Below are positions 42,272-54,839 of a stretch of 64,000 bases of DNA, piece after piece. The stretch is from Daphnia pulex (Eukaryota > Arthropoda > Branchiopoda > Diplostraca > Daphniidae). A program made the translations under genes and the position numbers. The notes under the pieces were generated by a model that was not told the DNA's origin, made no database searches, and saw only the letters and a program-made list of their open reading frames with translations. Positions within the stretch are counted from its first letter, which is position 1, and every line of letters begins with the position of its first letter. Location: assembly GCF_021134715.1 (NCBI RefSeq), contig NC_060026.1:13817001-13881000 (forward strand), written 5' to 3'.

Positions 42272-45200
42272 ATGAGTCGTTTTTTCGGCACAGCCTCTGA
42301 TTCGGATACAGAGAGTGATGTTAGTGAGGAAGAGGTGCAGCAGCGCCCCACAGCTGTTCCAACTTACACAGTAAGCTTACAATTTTACCCATGTTAAGTT
42401 TTGTGTATGGTTTTTTAATAAAATTAATTGTTTCTAGTTCAGTGATGATGAAGAAGAACAGAAAAGAATTGTTCGCTCAGCAAAGGAAAAGCGATTTGAA
42501 GAACTTAAGGAAATCATTAGGCTAATCAAAAACTACAAGAAGAACAAAGATTTGAGCAAAATGCTTTCTTCGTTTGAAGACTTGACTAAGGCCTACCAAA
42601 AGGCATTGCCAGTAATTACAAAGGAAGAGAAGGGAGTCACTCCTAGATTCTTTGTCCAATGTCTGGTGGAAGTTGAGACTTTCCTTAATGAACTTTGGGA
42701 AGATAGGGATGGAAGGAAAAATTTGTCCAAGAATAACTCAAAGTCACTGAGTACATTGCGTCAGAAAATGCGAAAGTACGTTAAAGACTTCGAGTCGGAC
42801 GTAGCAAAGTTTAAAGAAAATCCAGGAGAAGAGGAAGAGGATGAAGAAGCCGAGGAAAAATCTGAAGATGGATCAGATGAAGAAAGTGGCGCGGAAGGCC
42901 CTGCTGCATTCCGAAAATCGGAATCTGAAACCCGTCACAAACCAGCTCCAAAGGTTAGTGTTAAAGCTTAACTGTTTTTAATTTTATTTATTTGGCTAAT
43001 ATCTGAACTATTTTTAGGTGAAACCAATTGCTCCTGAAGGCGATGAAAGTGACGACTCCTATTGGGACTCTGATGGTGAGGATGAGACATCTTCATCTGA
43101 TGATGACTCAAAATACGCCAACCTGAAGGAGAAGTTCTTAAAGGTTGCTGGTGGCGATGAGGATAAGAAAAAGGAAAAGAAAGACCGCAAGGACAAGGAG
43201 AAGGCCCAACGACGCAAGGATCGTGAGGAAGAGGAAGAACTGGAAATGGAGGGAGGCGATGGCTGGCAGGTGCAGGGCAAGGCTACTCAAGCTAAGCCAA
43301 AGATGTTTGCCAAAGATGCCGATATTAACACAGGAGTTGTTCTTAAAAAGTTGTTCGAAATTCTTGCCGCCCGAGGAAAGAAAGGTAATAATCTAAAACT
43401 TTATTGAAAGTCGCGCTCGGTTAGTAAAGTTTGGCCTCTTTTCTAGGTACTGATCGACGTGAGCAAGTTGAAATGCTGCATGAGCTTTACACTGTGGCAG
43501 AGGCTAACAACCTCGGTGTCGGCATAGCCGTTAAAGTTAAGTTCACAATCATCTCTGCCATCTTCGACTACAATCCCAAGATCTGTGACGCCATGAAGCC
43601 AGAGCACTGGGAAAAGCTGCTGCAGTGCATTGCCGAGCTTCTGACCCTTCTTAATTCCCGTACTGACATCGTCATGGGAGAACACGTTTCGGTATGAATT
43701 TGCAGAAATCTTCATCGTTGCAGTTGTTAACTATTTTTCTTCCAGGAGGACCATGAGAAGTTAGATCAGGCCGAATATGACGCCGAGGAAGACCCAACTC
43801 GGCGCTTCTTCAGCGTTCGTGGATGCATGCTGACTACTGTCGAGCGGATGGACGAGGAATTTGTTAAAATTCTCAAGGAGTGTGACGCTCATAGTAATGA
43901 ATATGTTGAGAGACTTAAGGACGAAACTCGAGTTACGGCGATCATCGACAGTCTCCAGAGTTACATTGAACGACAGAGTTTGCCCGCTGAATTGTGCCGA
44001 CTTTACATGCGAAAGATCGAACACATGTATTACAAATTTGACCCGAACACCATCAAGCTACATAATGTAAGAAGTGCTTACCGAAGCATTAATTTCTTTT
44101 TTATAAATTTTATCGAATTCTCTTGTAGGATGAGACGAAAATCGAGAAAGATACCACCCTGACTGTTATGGACCGCCTATGTCGCTACATCTATGTTAAC
44201 GATAAGGAAGAGAGAATCCGACCGAGGGCTATGCTGTGTCATATTTACCATTATGCTCTTCATGACGAATGGTACAAGGCGCGTGACTTGATGCTCATGT
44301 CACATCTCCAGGTATTTCAACTTCGTGTTCTTGACCAATTTTTAAGAGATAGTACTAACATTGGAATCTGGTTTTAGGAAACGGTTCATTTACTGGATCC
44401 TTCAACTCAGATTCTTTACAATCGAACAATGGTTCAGTTGGGTCTGTGTGCTTTCCGCCACGGCCACATTAAGGAGGCCCACCACGCGTTGTTGGACATC
44501 CAGTCTAGTGGTCGTGCCAAAGAGCTACTGGCTCAAGGACTCCTCCTCCAACGTCAGCATGAACGAACATCTGAGCAGGAAAAAATTGAAAAACAACGTC
44601 AGATGCCTTTCCACATGCACATCAATTTGGAATTGTTGGAGTGCGTTTATTTGGTCTCGGCTATGCTGATCGAGATTCCGTATATGGCTGGTATGTTAGT
44701 TTCTGTTGTTTTAGTCATCGATGACATTTTTTTAATGTGCATCTTTTTTTAGCTCACGAGTCGGATGCTCGCCGACGAATGATTTCCAAAAGTTTCCATC
44801 ACCAACTGAAAGTTAGCGAGAGACAGGCTGTTACAGGTCCCCCCGAATCAATGAGGGAACACGTAGTAGCTGCTTCGAAGGCTATGCGAAACGGACTTTG
44901 GAAGCAAGCACACAATTTTATCATCAATGAAAAAATGAATGCTAAGGTAGTCCAACAAAAAATTTTACTAATTTAAGCATAGCTAATGCATTCACTTTTT
45001 TCGTAGGTTTGGGATCTTTTCTATCAAGCCGATCGAGTACGTACGATGTTGGTGAGGAAGATTCAGGAAGAGTCCCTTCGGACGTACCTCTTCACTCATT
45101 CATCGGTTTACGACTCACTTTCCATGGCTACATTGTCCAAAATGTTTGAGCTGGAACAACCGACTGTCCATGCTATCATTTCGAAAATGGTCATGAATGA

Positions 45201-45674
45201 AGAACTAATGGTTGGTTTAACTTATCTAAGTTCGCTTTCAACATTCATTTGATTATAAACTTGTTATTTAGGCTTCCCTGGATGAGCCCACTCAAAGTGT
45301 AGTTATGCATAGAACCGAACCTTCTCGTTTGCAATCCATGTCTCTCCAACTTGCTGATAAATTGGCTAATTTGGTCGACAACAACGAGCGTATTTTGAAG
45401 ATCCGTCAAGGTAAAATTCTTATTTGAAGTTATTTTAACATTATTTCTCAACTATTTTTCTGGTGCTTAAGGTCCATTTGGGTTCTCTCGTGGAAACCAA
45501 AATGTGCGTTTCGGTGACCGACCGCAGTATGGCAATCGGCAAGGACAACAAGGAGGCGGTGGCAATTGGCAACGCCGAGGTGGAGATAATCGAGATAACC
45601 ATAGAGGAGGGGATAATCGGGATAACCGAGACAACCGGGATAACCGAGACAACCGTGATCGGCATAACAATTAA
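42272..45674 (+). CDS. EIF3C: Translation initiation factor eIF3 subunit C
   Basis: Core PCI subunit of eIF3, which bridges eIF1, eIF5 and the 40S ribosome. Eleven exons (42272-42370, 42438-42953, 43018-43384, 43447-43691, 43746-44066, 44129-44311, 44378-44690, 44753-44946, 45007-45210, 45272-45410, 45472-45674) give 927 residues, close to about 913 in humans. The start [16 protein letters not shown] is diagnostic. Acidic/lysine-rich linkers follow, then the helical repeats ([26 protein letters not shown] read across the exon) and the PCI winged helix ([19 protein letters not shown]). The C-terminus is an RGG/RDN-rich tail with repeated D-N-R triplets. A 5' UTR intron is likely just upstream. 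Confidence 0.96.
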
Positions 45675-46081
45675 ATTTTTCCTTGTGCTATCAAAAATCA
45701 GTAATCAACCATACAGAATTCTTTTGATTTTTTTTCTATAATACATCGATTGGCTAAGGGACTCTGTGTTTATTTATTTCAACCTCCTTTACGTTACTGC
45801 TAGATATTGTAGAAAATACGGTACATCGTTGTAACACTTTTAACTTAGACTTTTAACTTTTCATTACATGTAGGGTGCAGGTAGGGTGTCTGTAGTCTGT
45901 ACTAGTCTTGTCCTACTAATCCTTTCATACAACTCTTCTGTAGTCCGCTAGGTGGATATTGACATCGTCATGTCAACATGATCTGAAGCATACTGATTGG
46001 ATTTGCATTGTTTTATCTTGGATATTATTAATTCATTAATTCATAGAATAGTTTTTTGCCATCAAGCAGTATATCTTAACG
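45675..46081. other. Spacer between eIF3c and Rabaptin-like gene
   Basis: About 400 bp holding the eIF3c 3' UTR and the promoter of the next same-strand gene. Nothing else is supported. Confidence 0.4.
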
Positions 46082-49000
46082 ATGGCTGAAAGCTCCGTTG
46101 GATCATCTCAGGCAAACAATTGTGCTGATTCGACTGATAGTGTAGTTAGTTCTATTTTAGCTCCTGTGACTAAAGAGTTACCGGGCGATCACGAGAAAGA
46201 AATTCGACGTCTTCAGTTTGAATTAGATGAAGCAAGAAGTCTTGCAGCTGTTGCAAATTATTCTTTAGAAGAATCAATAGAAACTGAAAGGAGAAAATGT
46301 CAAGAAGAGGTAGCAACACTGCAGCAGTTGATGAAAGGTAAAAAGTCCATTTTCATATAGCAACTTTTTGATTGAACTAACAATTTTTTCTGAATAGAAA
46401 ATATTCAAGAGGCTGTTCGTCAGACCCAGGAAAATAGTGATGCAGAAATTAGACGACTTAAAAATATAGTCACTCGCCTAGAATTAGAAGTTCATGACTT
46501 ACGTAGTTCTTCAGACAGAGACAATCCAAATGTCTTTTCTGCAGTCACAAAAACCCTTGCTCGTAAAGTGGGTAATCTTACCAATCCTAATATATTAGCA
46601 TCACAAACACCAGCCCCTGTTCCTCTTGTTGCTACTGCATCAACTGATTCAGCTGGAGATGACTATCTAGAGCAGAGTATGAAGAGAGCTCAAGAAGATG
46701 TGGAAGTTTTACGTTCACTGGTAAGTATTATATACTTATTGTACAATTCTATTAATGCTACCTTATACTACTCACGCCATATAGGTACTCCCACTAGAAG
46801 AAGAAATTAAGGCGCTGAAGGATAAGTTAAGATACACCGATGAACAACTAAGAGTTTATGAGAGCAATCAGGTAGAGAAAAAGCTGTAACAATTCTAATG
46901 GATTAAAATTTCAGCTGAAATATGAATAGGCTGAACTGGTTCGAGGTTCTCAATTACTGGATAAAATCGTAGAAGATGAATCATTAGAATCCGCCATAAC
47001 TGATCTAATATCTAGAACTGGCATGAACACGGAGGATTCATTACCCCACCGAGACTTCGGACTATTTCTTGCGATTGTGAATGCTCAGCGAGCGACTCTT
47101 CAGGAAGAACGTGAACGTTTGAGGTTTGAAATTACTCAACTGCTTTCTGCTTTGAATAGGAAATGGTATTATTAATACAATTTTTATAGATCCCAGATGC
47201 AAGAGGCTTGCCAGTTGCTCGAGCAGGAACGCCGCCAACATCGGGAATTACGCCGTTCATTGCAGAAAAATAATTTACACCCTGCATCTCAAAACCTAAC
47301 TGTAGAAAGACATCTAGAACATTCAAGGAAAACAAATTTAAATAACCTTCTTTATCTTAATCTATTAGGATTCCACCAAAGACAGTTCAAAGGGCTTCCC
47401 AATCAAGGACAGAATTGGACCATTGATAAGCCGCATCTCCCCTGTTCTCAAAAGAAAATCTTCTGCGCAATCTCCTTCCAAAGACATTTCAGCAGACTCT
47501 TACGTCCTTGATCCCGCCACATTCGGCACACCGGAAATGGTTACAAGGCAAATGACTAAGGAAGATCTTGAAAACATGTCTTCGTGCAGTGTTGATAGCA
47601 ATTTAATCTCAAGCGAGGGGAACTCTGCGCGTATTGAAGACGGAAACAAGAATACGCGATTTAAAGAACTTGAAGCTGATTTCCAACAAATGCAAGAAGA
47701 AAAAGTCCAATTGGACAAGCAGTTAACTAAAGCTCGAGAAGAAGCCCGAATGTTGTCCGATCTTATAAAAGACATGGAGCATAAATGGACGGAAGTAGCC
47801 AAGGATTATGAAAAACAAGTTAGCGAAAGATAATTTTTTTCCAAAGTTTTATTTTATATAATTTTGTCTATTTCCTGCAGGTGGATTTGCTTTATGGCAA
47901 TATTGAAGATGTTCAGAGCCAGCTAAAGAGTGTTACGTCCGCTTTCAAGAAGTTCCGCAATCAAGCCCAAGAAACATTACGGCAGCTACAATTTGACCGA
48001 CAATCGGTCAGCACTGAATTAGTCAGGTAAAAGATAACATTTTATTTTGTGGTTTTCATGACTAATTTAACGCTGTTACTAATTTTTGGTTAGGTTGCAA
48101 GAAGAAAACGATTTCCTTGTTGGTAAGCATAGCCTTCATGCCGAACAACTACAGAATGAGATGATTAATCTACCCGACAATTTGCAAGAATTGCAATACG
48201 TTTGTCTGAACCTTAGGGAAGATTTCATTGCAGCTAAAGTACAAATTTAATTTCAAAGCAAATATTGAAATATTATTTATTACAAAGTTTATTTGCGGAC
48301 ATAGGTGGCAAAAGAAGCTCTGGAGAGAAAATGGCAAATGGAAACTTTAGTTCTAAAGAATCAGTTACTTAGTGAGCAGCAATCTAAGGAAACTTTGGAA
48401 AATTCCCTTACCGGTGAAATTGATTACCTGAGGGAACAGTTGGGAATGATGCGCAGTGTTCAAACGCAACTTGACGAAGAGAGTAGTCGAAAAGCCTCGC
48501 TGGAGGCAGCCCTGCTACAGGCTAAAGAGCAGCTAGCTGATATCAAAGATCGTGCTTCCGAATCTATTTCTTCAAAGGTACCATATATTCGTTTGCGTTC
48601 TTATTGAAAATTTTTATTTACGTTCTCATGCCATAGGCCAAAATGGAACATGAAAATCAACAACTGAAAAATCGCGTCAGCGCCCTCCAAGCAGACCTAG
48701 AAACATCAGAAGCCGTTCAGCGGGATTTTGTACAGCTCTCCCAGCAATTACAAGTAGTTACACTTTGTTTAGTTTAATTTAAAACAAATCGAAGAAAAAT
48801 TGTCGTCTCAGGTCCAATTGGAAAAAATTCGTCAATCAGAGAAGGAACTTCGATGGCAATACGAAGAGGACATAGATCAGTGTGCTGAGTGCCGGCAAGC
48901 ATTTGGAGTCGCTAAAAGAAAAGTAAGTACAACGACAACCAAATTTCACAGGAATGTGCAATTAACTCTTCTTTCTTCCACCCTTCCGTTCTTTATTGTT

Positions 49001-49167
49001 AGCATCATTGCCGTCACTGCTGCCAGATCTTTTGCGGCGATTGCTTGCGTAAGACTGTCACGAGTGGACCGAACAAAAGGCAATCCCGAGTCTGTAACGT
49101 ATGCTTTTATCTCTTGGTACAAGAGAGTGCTCCTTTTTTTAGCTCAGAGCCTAAGCCATCTAACTGA
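46082..49167 (+). CDS. Rabaptin-type Rab effector with C-terminal FYVE finger
   Basis: Predicted early-endosome tethering protein. Twelve exons (46082-46337, 46398-46720, 46785-46871, 46930-47123, 47190-47301, 47369-47818, 47881-48026, 48094-48238, 48305-48577, 48637-48753, 48812-48922, 49003-49167) sum to 792 residues. Almost the whole protein is coiled coil. Rabaptin-like signatures are SLVLPLEEEIKALKDKL and AIVNAQRATLQEERERLR with ACQLLEQERRQH, plus NLREDFIAAK. The last 70 residues are a FYVE zinc finger: CAECRQAF, RKHHCRHCCQIFCGDC, RVCNVC, with the basic HHCRHC motif that binds PI3P. Mammalian rabaptin-5 lacks a FYVE; a FYVE-bearing class is known in bilaterians. The 67-bp intron 47302-47368 has a weak donor but is required to restore the frame. 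Confidence 0.9.
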
Positions 49168-49682
49168 TAATCATTACATGCCAATTCTCTAATTATCATT
49201 TGTAAAATTATGTGATTTTATAGTCACTTAAGTTCTCCCGCCATTCAGCATCGTTTTTAGGAATTACTAATTAATACCATTGCCGTACTTTCAGAAATAT
49301 CGCATATTGTGTATTCCAAGTAACAAGATTAGTGATGAACGCGATAAAATTATCGTTTTAAGTAAGACTTGTTTGGTTAATTTGAGAAACATATTAAAGG
49401 TTCGAAACAAAATGCGTGTATTTGTTTATTCTTCAAAAAAAGAAGTGTGTAAGTTTATATTTATTACCATATCAATATTTTTGTTTATCTGCCAATGGTT
49501 TAAAATCTGGCACAATTATTTTCTTTATAGTTGTCCTTTTAAGCTGAAACTAGCTTTAAATAGTTACAATTCTCTATACTCCAAATGGCTTTCATCCACC
49601 TAACGAAATATTTTAACATGTCTGCCCATATTGCTAGCTCAATAATTCGAAATCCACTATAGGGGAAATTCACCATGCGTGG
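49168..49682. other. Convergent 3' region
   Basis: About 515 bp between the stop codons of the Rabaptin-like and 5-phosphatase genes; A/T-rich, presumed 3' UTRs. Confidence 0.45.
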
Positions 49683-51361
49683 TCAGAATCGAGTTACCTC
49701 AAAAACAGAACTGATTCCCATAATGTGGTAAGGATGGGTGTCACTCATGTAGGCAGCAATATACTTCCCGGGAATGCGGACACTTTTTTCTGGAACGTTA
49801 ATTTCATAAGATCTTGATCGATCAGGTAGAGATTGGCGAGTGACCCATACATAAGAAACATACTCGCCAAGGCTCGAAAATTCCTCCTTTATAGATCAAT
49901 TTTCGTTTTAGCAACAAATTTTAACACGTAATATGTAAACGTAATTTTACCCGATAAATAGCAATCCAATGCCAAGAAGAAATTTCGATGCTAGAAGGAA
50001 GTGTAACTACAATTTTTCCAACCGTTCCGTCAACCCATGACTTAATTGGATCAAAGGTAACAACATCAAGTAGCCCACCTTTTACCTAATAATTGAAAAT
50101 AATTAATTATATTTTAGCGTTCCTGATCGTCCAAATCCATATGATACAAATTAGGAGAGTTAATTGTCAATAGAATAAAGGCCTACTTGTATATCAAACT
50201 GCGCTGAAACAGGTTTGTGATCGCTCACGGTGAAATTGCTGTGACTTTGATATCCTTTACATAGAACTTGGTCTGAATCCTTCCTCTGTGTTTGTTTCTC
50301 CGACGAATTCTCGAAGGTTTTGTAGATGATACGATCAGTCCAAGCTGGTCGTCTCCTAGAAACATAGCAAAAATTGAAAAGTTATGTGGTGAGGATTATA
50401 TACTAACTATTTGTTTGTAAAAGCTTACTTTTTATCATATTCCTGTGAATCAGGTATGAATTTATATGTAGGCTTAAAATTAATCTTACACTCCGAAAAG
50501 CCACTAAAGGCTTTGTTACTCGAAATTGTTTCATTTAATTCATCCTTTTCCAATAAAGGTTTCAGATCATTTTGAGAAACAAGATTAACAATCTCACTTG
50601 TAGAAAATGAGTCTACATCAAGTCTAAAATTGAGATCTCCAAACCAAAAAACCAAGTCATGGTCTATGACTAAACTGATCTTTTCTTTATGGAATGTTTG
50701 TGAATTGATGATGGAGTGGTAGTCTGCTATACGATTAGAGAGTTTTTTGTCATGAGGAGAAAGGTGACAGTTGACAAGACAAACAGAACTCCCTTTGAAG
50801 TTAAAACGAATTGATACTGCTCCTTTGTTACCCTATAAGTAATTGTGAAATAGTATTTTATTTATCTGGAAAACTATTATTAACTCAAAAATAAATACCC
50901 AGAGTCCATTAAATCCTGTTCTAGTATAAGATGTTTCCACATTTCTAATGGAAAGTAAATGTTGTTTTTTCGCAAAAAAAGACAAGAGGATTCCAACTAG
51001 TCTCACTGTATGGATTTTAACATAGTCATGTTTTGCCAAAACATCTCTAAAAGTAAAAGTTTTGTGAAATTTCCATTACAACTGACAACATATCATGAAC
51101 AGTTCATACCTGAAGGAATTAGTCCAGGAATCTTCATACAAGTTATCTGCTATGAGGTTCTGTGGTTGTGATTTTACCTCTTGCAACCCAATGGCAATGA
51201 AATCAGCATTCGAATCCAATAAACTTTGCAACTGATCACTTGGTGGAGGTTCTACCGTAACCACATTCCAGGTAAGAAGATAAATACTACTTTTTAAAAT
51301 CATGTTAATAAGAGCCTGACACAAAACAGTAGATATTTTACCTCAGAACATCCATTGTCAT
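49683..51361 (-). CDS. INPP5K: Inositol polyphosphate 5-phosphatase with SKICH domain (INPP5K/J-like)
   Basis: Removes the 5-phosphate from phosphoinositides such as PI(4,5)P2 and PI(3,4,5)P3. Seven exons (51361-51342, 51286-51110, 51046-50899, 50832-50429, 50355-50187, 50085-49951, 49886-49683) give 418 residues. The catalytic domain shows LLTWNV, FIAIGLQEV, TGFNGLWGNKGAVSIRF, NCHLSPH, FWFGDLNFRLD, PAWTDRI and SDHKPV, covering the magnesium and catalytic residues. The C-terminal SKICH domain (WHWIAIYREEF, YVSYVWVTRQ) targets membranes in INPP5J and INPP5K. The length matches the short INPP5K form. The usual TWNVGT reads TWNVVT here; the catalytic Asn is kept. Confidence 0.92.
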
Positions 51362-54100
51362 GTTGATTTGATACAGGAATCCACTGCAACTATGTACCTA
51401 CTTTTTTCTCTGATATATCTGATACCTACTGCTACTACTATACTGACTACAACTTCCACAACTTGACTGTAATAGTAGAGGAACGAATATTGTTACCAGC
51501 GTGTCTTCTATGTTAGGAAAAATGTCCTTAAAGATAAGATATCAATTACACATTTGGGTCAATAACGTATTGAACTATGGAACACTATCTTGGCTGAAGC
51601 GTCTAACAACGCAGGATATCTCGACTCTGTTTGGTGTAGTGTTTAGTTGTTTACTATTGACTTTATGAAAACTCAAGGTTGGTTTTATCGTCTGCCATCT
51701 CCAGAGCCATCTTCCTCCCTAGTAGAGAAACGTCGTACTATATTTTCGAATTGGAATAGTAAACCACTTCACGTCGTTTTCTTGTAAACTTGTGAGTTAT
51801 TTCAGAGTGGTTATTTTAAAAATCACTTAATTTTTACGAAAATATGTTATTATTTAAAAATAAAAATGCTTGTTTCGCGATTCGATTATCCCGCTTTCCG
51901 TTTTGTCATGGACATGTTATAATGCACCGTGTTGCATTCTTTGTTAATAGACTAGAATCCGGTAAGTTAATCAGGTAAAAAAATCTTCGTTTTGCATTTT
52001 CTACTCTATTAAGCGATTTAAATTTGGTGGCTCATATCTATTTCAAACCACCTGATGGCGCGACGAAAGATCGTCTGCACATAAGCATATTAGTCAGTGT
52101 CAGACTGTCAGTTGTTCATTTCGTTCATACCTTAATTGCTTATGGAATATGGTTTATTTTCTGGACGACCACTTCAAATCTTGATTCGTGAATACAAGTA
52201 TTGCCTCCAACTAATCTACATGGATCTTTATAATAGGATTCTTCGTAAATAGAATGTTGATTACAAGGTGCTGCAATTCCATCGTCATGCCATTCACATG
52301 GTTTTGCCTAATTCCCATCCAATGACGTCTTCAGTGTTGCTGAATAGCTGAAAGGAATGCAGGATTGAATTTTGAAGTCAAAATTGGTAATATTTTTCTT
52401 TCTGAGTAGAAACCTCTTTTTATTTTGAGGGGGGAGGGTTGGGTCTTGTAATCTCTCATTATTTTTAATTTAAGACCTTGATCCTCATCCCTTTAACTTA
52501 GCGTTACTCAGAAAACCTTGATCATCTTCCATTTAACTTAATACTACTTAGAAAACCTTGATTATCTTCCCTTTAACTTCAGCAGACTCAGAAACCCAAC
52601 CTTAATTTGATTTCGTTTTTGAACTTTTATCACGATTTTTTTTTTTTGTTTGGCGTCTGTGTTCCGTGCCCTTGGCTTTAACATTTATAATTGCGTACGG
52701 TTTCATCCTTGTAATAATCTAGACAATATCTATCGATCGTGACAGTATTATTGAATTACACCCCACTGTTGGGTTCTTGATTGTAATTTTGAACTGATTT
52801 ATTGTCGAATTTTGAACTGATTTATCTAAATTCACATTTAGATGTGTGGGCATTTGACATGGGCGTAATAACCTGAAAAATACCCAACCTGCAATCCAAA
52901 AATGTTTATTCTTTTTTGGTTACGAGAATGTTGCCAAAGTTTATTATTTGTCTTTTTCTTTCTGCTTTTCAGTTGGCTCATCTTCGTAGTTATTATAACT
53001 AAGCCACATGAATCGTATCAACCCTACGAAAACCTTGCACTGCTCTTAAGAAGTCAACTGCTCCAGCTCACACAGGTGGTCTGTTATTCATACCGAAGTG
53101 AGTAGCAAAGTTTTTTTTTTAGTTCATTTGACATGCATTATGAAACTTATTAAGTTTTTGTGAACTTTTATATTTTAATTTTTGTGAACTTATTAAGGCC
53201 TAGCCCTATTTGACTATTTCAATCCCGTATCTGTATCGGAGCGTTTACAAGCTTTATTTTGCTTACGATTACGAGTAGGGTAGTATTCGGGGGCTTACAA
53301 ATTACATCTTGTACAATTAATGAATTAAATGACAATTTGTTCGTATCAGTGGCTAAAGTTATATCCTCCAAGTGACGCTTTTGTCTTCGTGAGGGACGAA
53401 ATTTTGCAATTGTTTCCGAGACGCCTGAGTGGAGATGTATTCCAAATTCATTAAGGATTTACGGGGTTTTTACATTTTCAATCATGTTTTAATTGGTAAT
53501 TCTAGTTTGGACTTCTTAAATTTACTGAATGCTACATGTTTATGCAATTATGTGTGAGTTTCTAGGTATAGCTTGTATAATTTCTACTTGGTCACATAAT
53601 ATCTCGTCTCATAATAAGTATGTAATCGTGCGTTCAGTAATGACCCTGTTGTTGGGACTCCAGTCGGATTTGAGAAAATTCTTGTTGTACAACATAATGT
53701 ACATTCATTAAATTTATTTCAGGTTATCTATTCACTGTTAAGTCATAATCCAGATACTGAAGCCCTCATAGTTCCCATTCTTTGCAGCCACTATATTGTG
53801 GTCAACATCAGGTTGCAATGACCATCACAAGTTAAAATTTAAGATGATCTAAGATTCGTTGCTTTGAGGTAATGCTTGCTATTGCTACAATCTTATTTGC
53901 AATTTATTGACTTCTAAATAAATCTCCATTCTCCTTTCAGTTTAATCCTTTGCCGCTGTTCCATACTGACTTGATCCGTTGGTGAAACCGATGAGAGATT
54001 GCTGAAATTCAAGACCGATAAATTGACAAATTGTGTAGTTAGCTAAATTAAAAGTGCATTTCTGGGCTCCCTTCTTTTCTGTGGCCCCGTTTCCCTAACT
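51362..54100. other. Gene-poor intergenic stretch
   Basis: No supportable coding exon on either strand; open frames are short and without family resemblance. It contains the three-unit 40-bp repeat at 52475 and an AGATGGC-core motif at 52048-52062. Confidence 0.45.
52475..52594 (+). repeat. Tandem repeat, three units of 40 bp
   Basis: ACCTTGAT recurs at 52475, 52515 and 52555 with exact 40-bp spacing. Each unit continues with an AT-rich segment, CCTTTAACTT or CATTTAACTT, and ends in an ACTCAGAAA-like motif. Units differ at several positions. Confidence 0.75.
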
Positions 54101-54109
54101 AACCACTAA

Positions 54110-54322
54110 CCAACGCCCGCCGGTGGTCACTCACCCGCTGTGAAACCAGGAGGAGGGGAGGGCTCTGGTCGAACGGGGACTTGGAAGGCGCATGATCTGA
54201 GGGTCATGAGTCTAACCCGGAAGCCTAGTAGTGACTAATCGCTCCCCAGTAAAACTTGCCTCGCACTCTTCTCTCCTCTTCCATTTCCAGGTAATCTCCC
54301 TGGATCTACGCCGACACTGCAT
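54110..54322 (+). mobile_element. Possible tRNA-derived SINE head
   Basis: GGCGCATGATCTGAGGGTCATGAGTC at 54188-54213 looks like the end of a D-arm followed by an anticodon-type stem-loop (CATGA/TCATG), with a degenerate B-box-like AGTCTAACCCGG after it. The GC-rich composition contrasts with the A/T-rich surroundings. No matching second copy is visible in the window. Confidence 0.3.
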
Positions 54323-54839
54323 GTGCGAGTTTTAGCAAGCAATCCGCCACCCAATTTGACAAAAAGTGATAGTTTGTTTTCACGGAAATTGCGTCAGACG
54401 GTTGAAAAATTTCTAGTTCAACAATCTCATGTAGAAATTAGCATCTAGTCTGCTGGTGCAAATTGCGATTCTTTAAGCTTGTTTAATTTTGGTGATGTGT
54501 TAAAAACTATTGTAGCTAAAAAATTGAACTAATCCACTTTTTCAGAATATTTTGAAGAGAGATCACAAGAAAATCTAAAAACAACAAAGTGATCTAAAAC
54601 CAAAATATTCGGAAAAAGCGAATTAGTTCAATCTTTTAGCTACCCACATTAGCTTTTTACACATCACCTAAATCAATCAAGCTTAAAGAATCGCAATTTG
54701 CACCAGTAGACTAGATGCTAATTTCTACATGAGATTTTTGAACCAGAAATTTTTCAACCGTCTGACGCAATTTCCGTGAAAACAAACTATCACTTTTTGT
54801 CAAATTGGGTGGCGGATTGCTTTCTAAAAAGCCTCGCAC
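54323..54839. repeat. Large inverted repeat (about 240-bp arms)
   Basis: GTGCGAG at 54323 pairs with CTCGCAC ending at 54839, and almost every stretch between pairs with its mirror (for example the AATCCGCCACCCAATTTGAC stretch at 54341 with its complement at about 54799-54818). Arms agree at roughly 90 percent by eye and meet at about 54580 with a short A-rich loop. No clear target-site duplication was seen; a run of nine A bases follows the right end. It could be a fold-back/MITE-type element or a hairpin RNA source. Confidence 0.8.
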
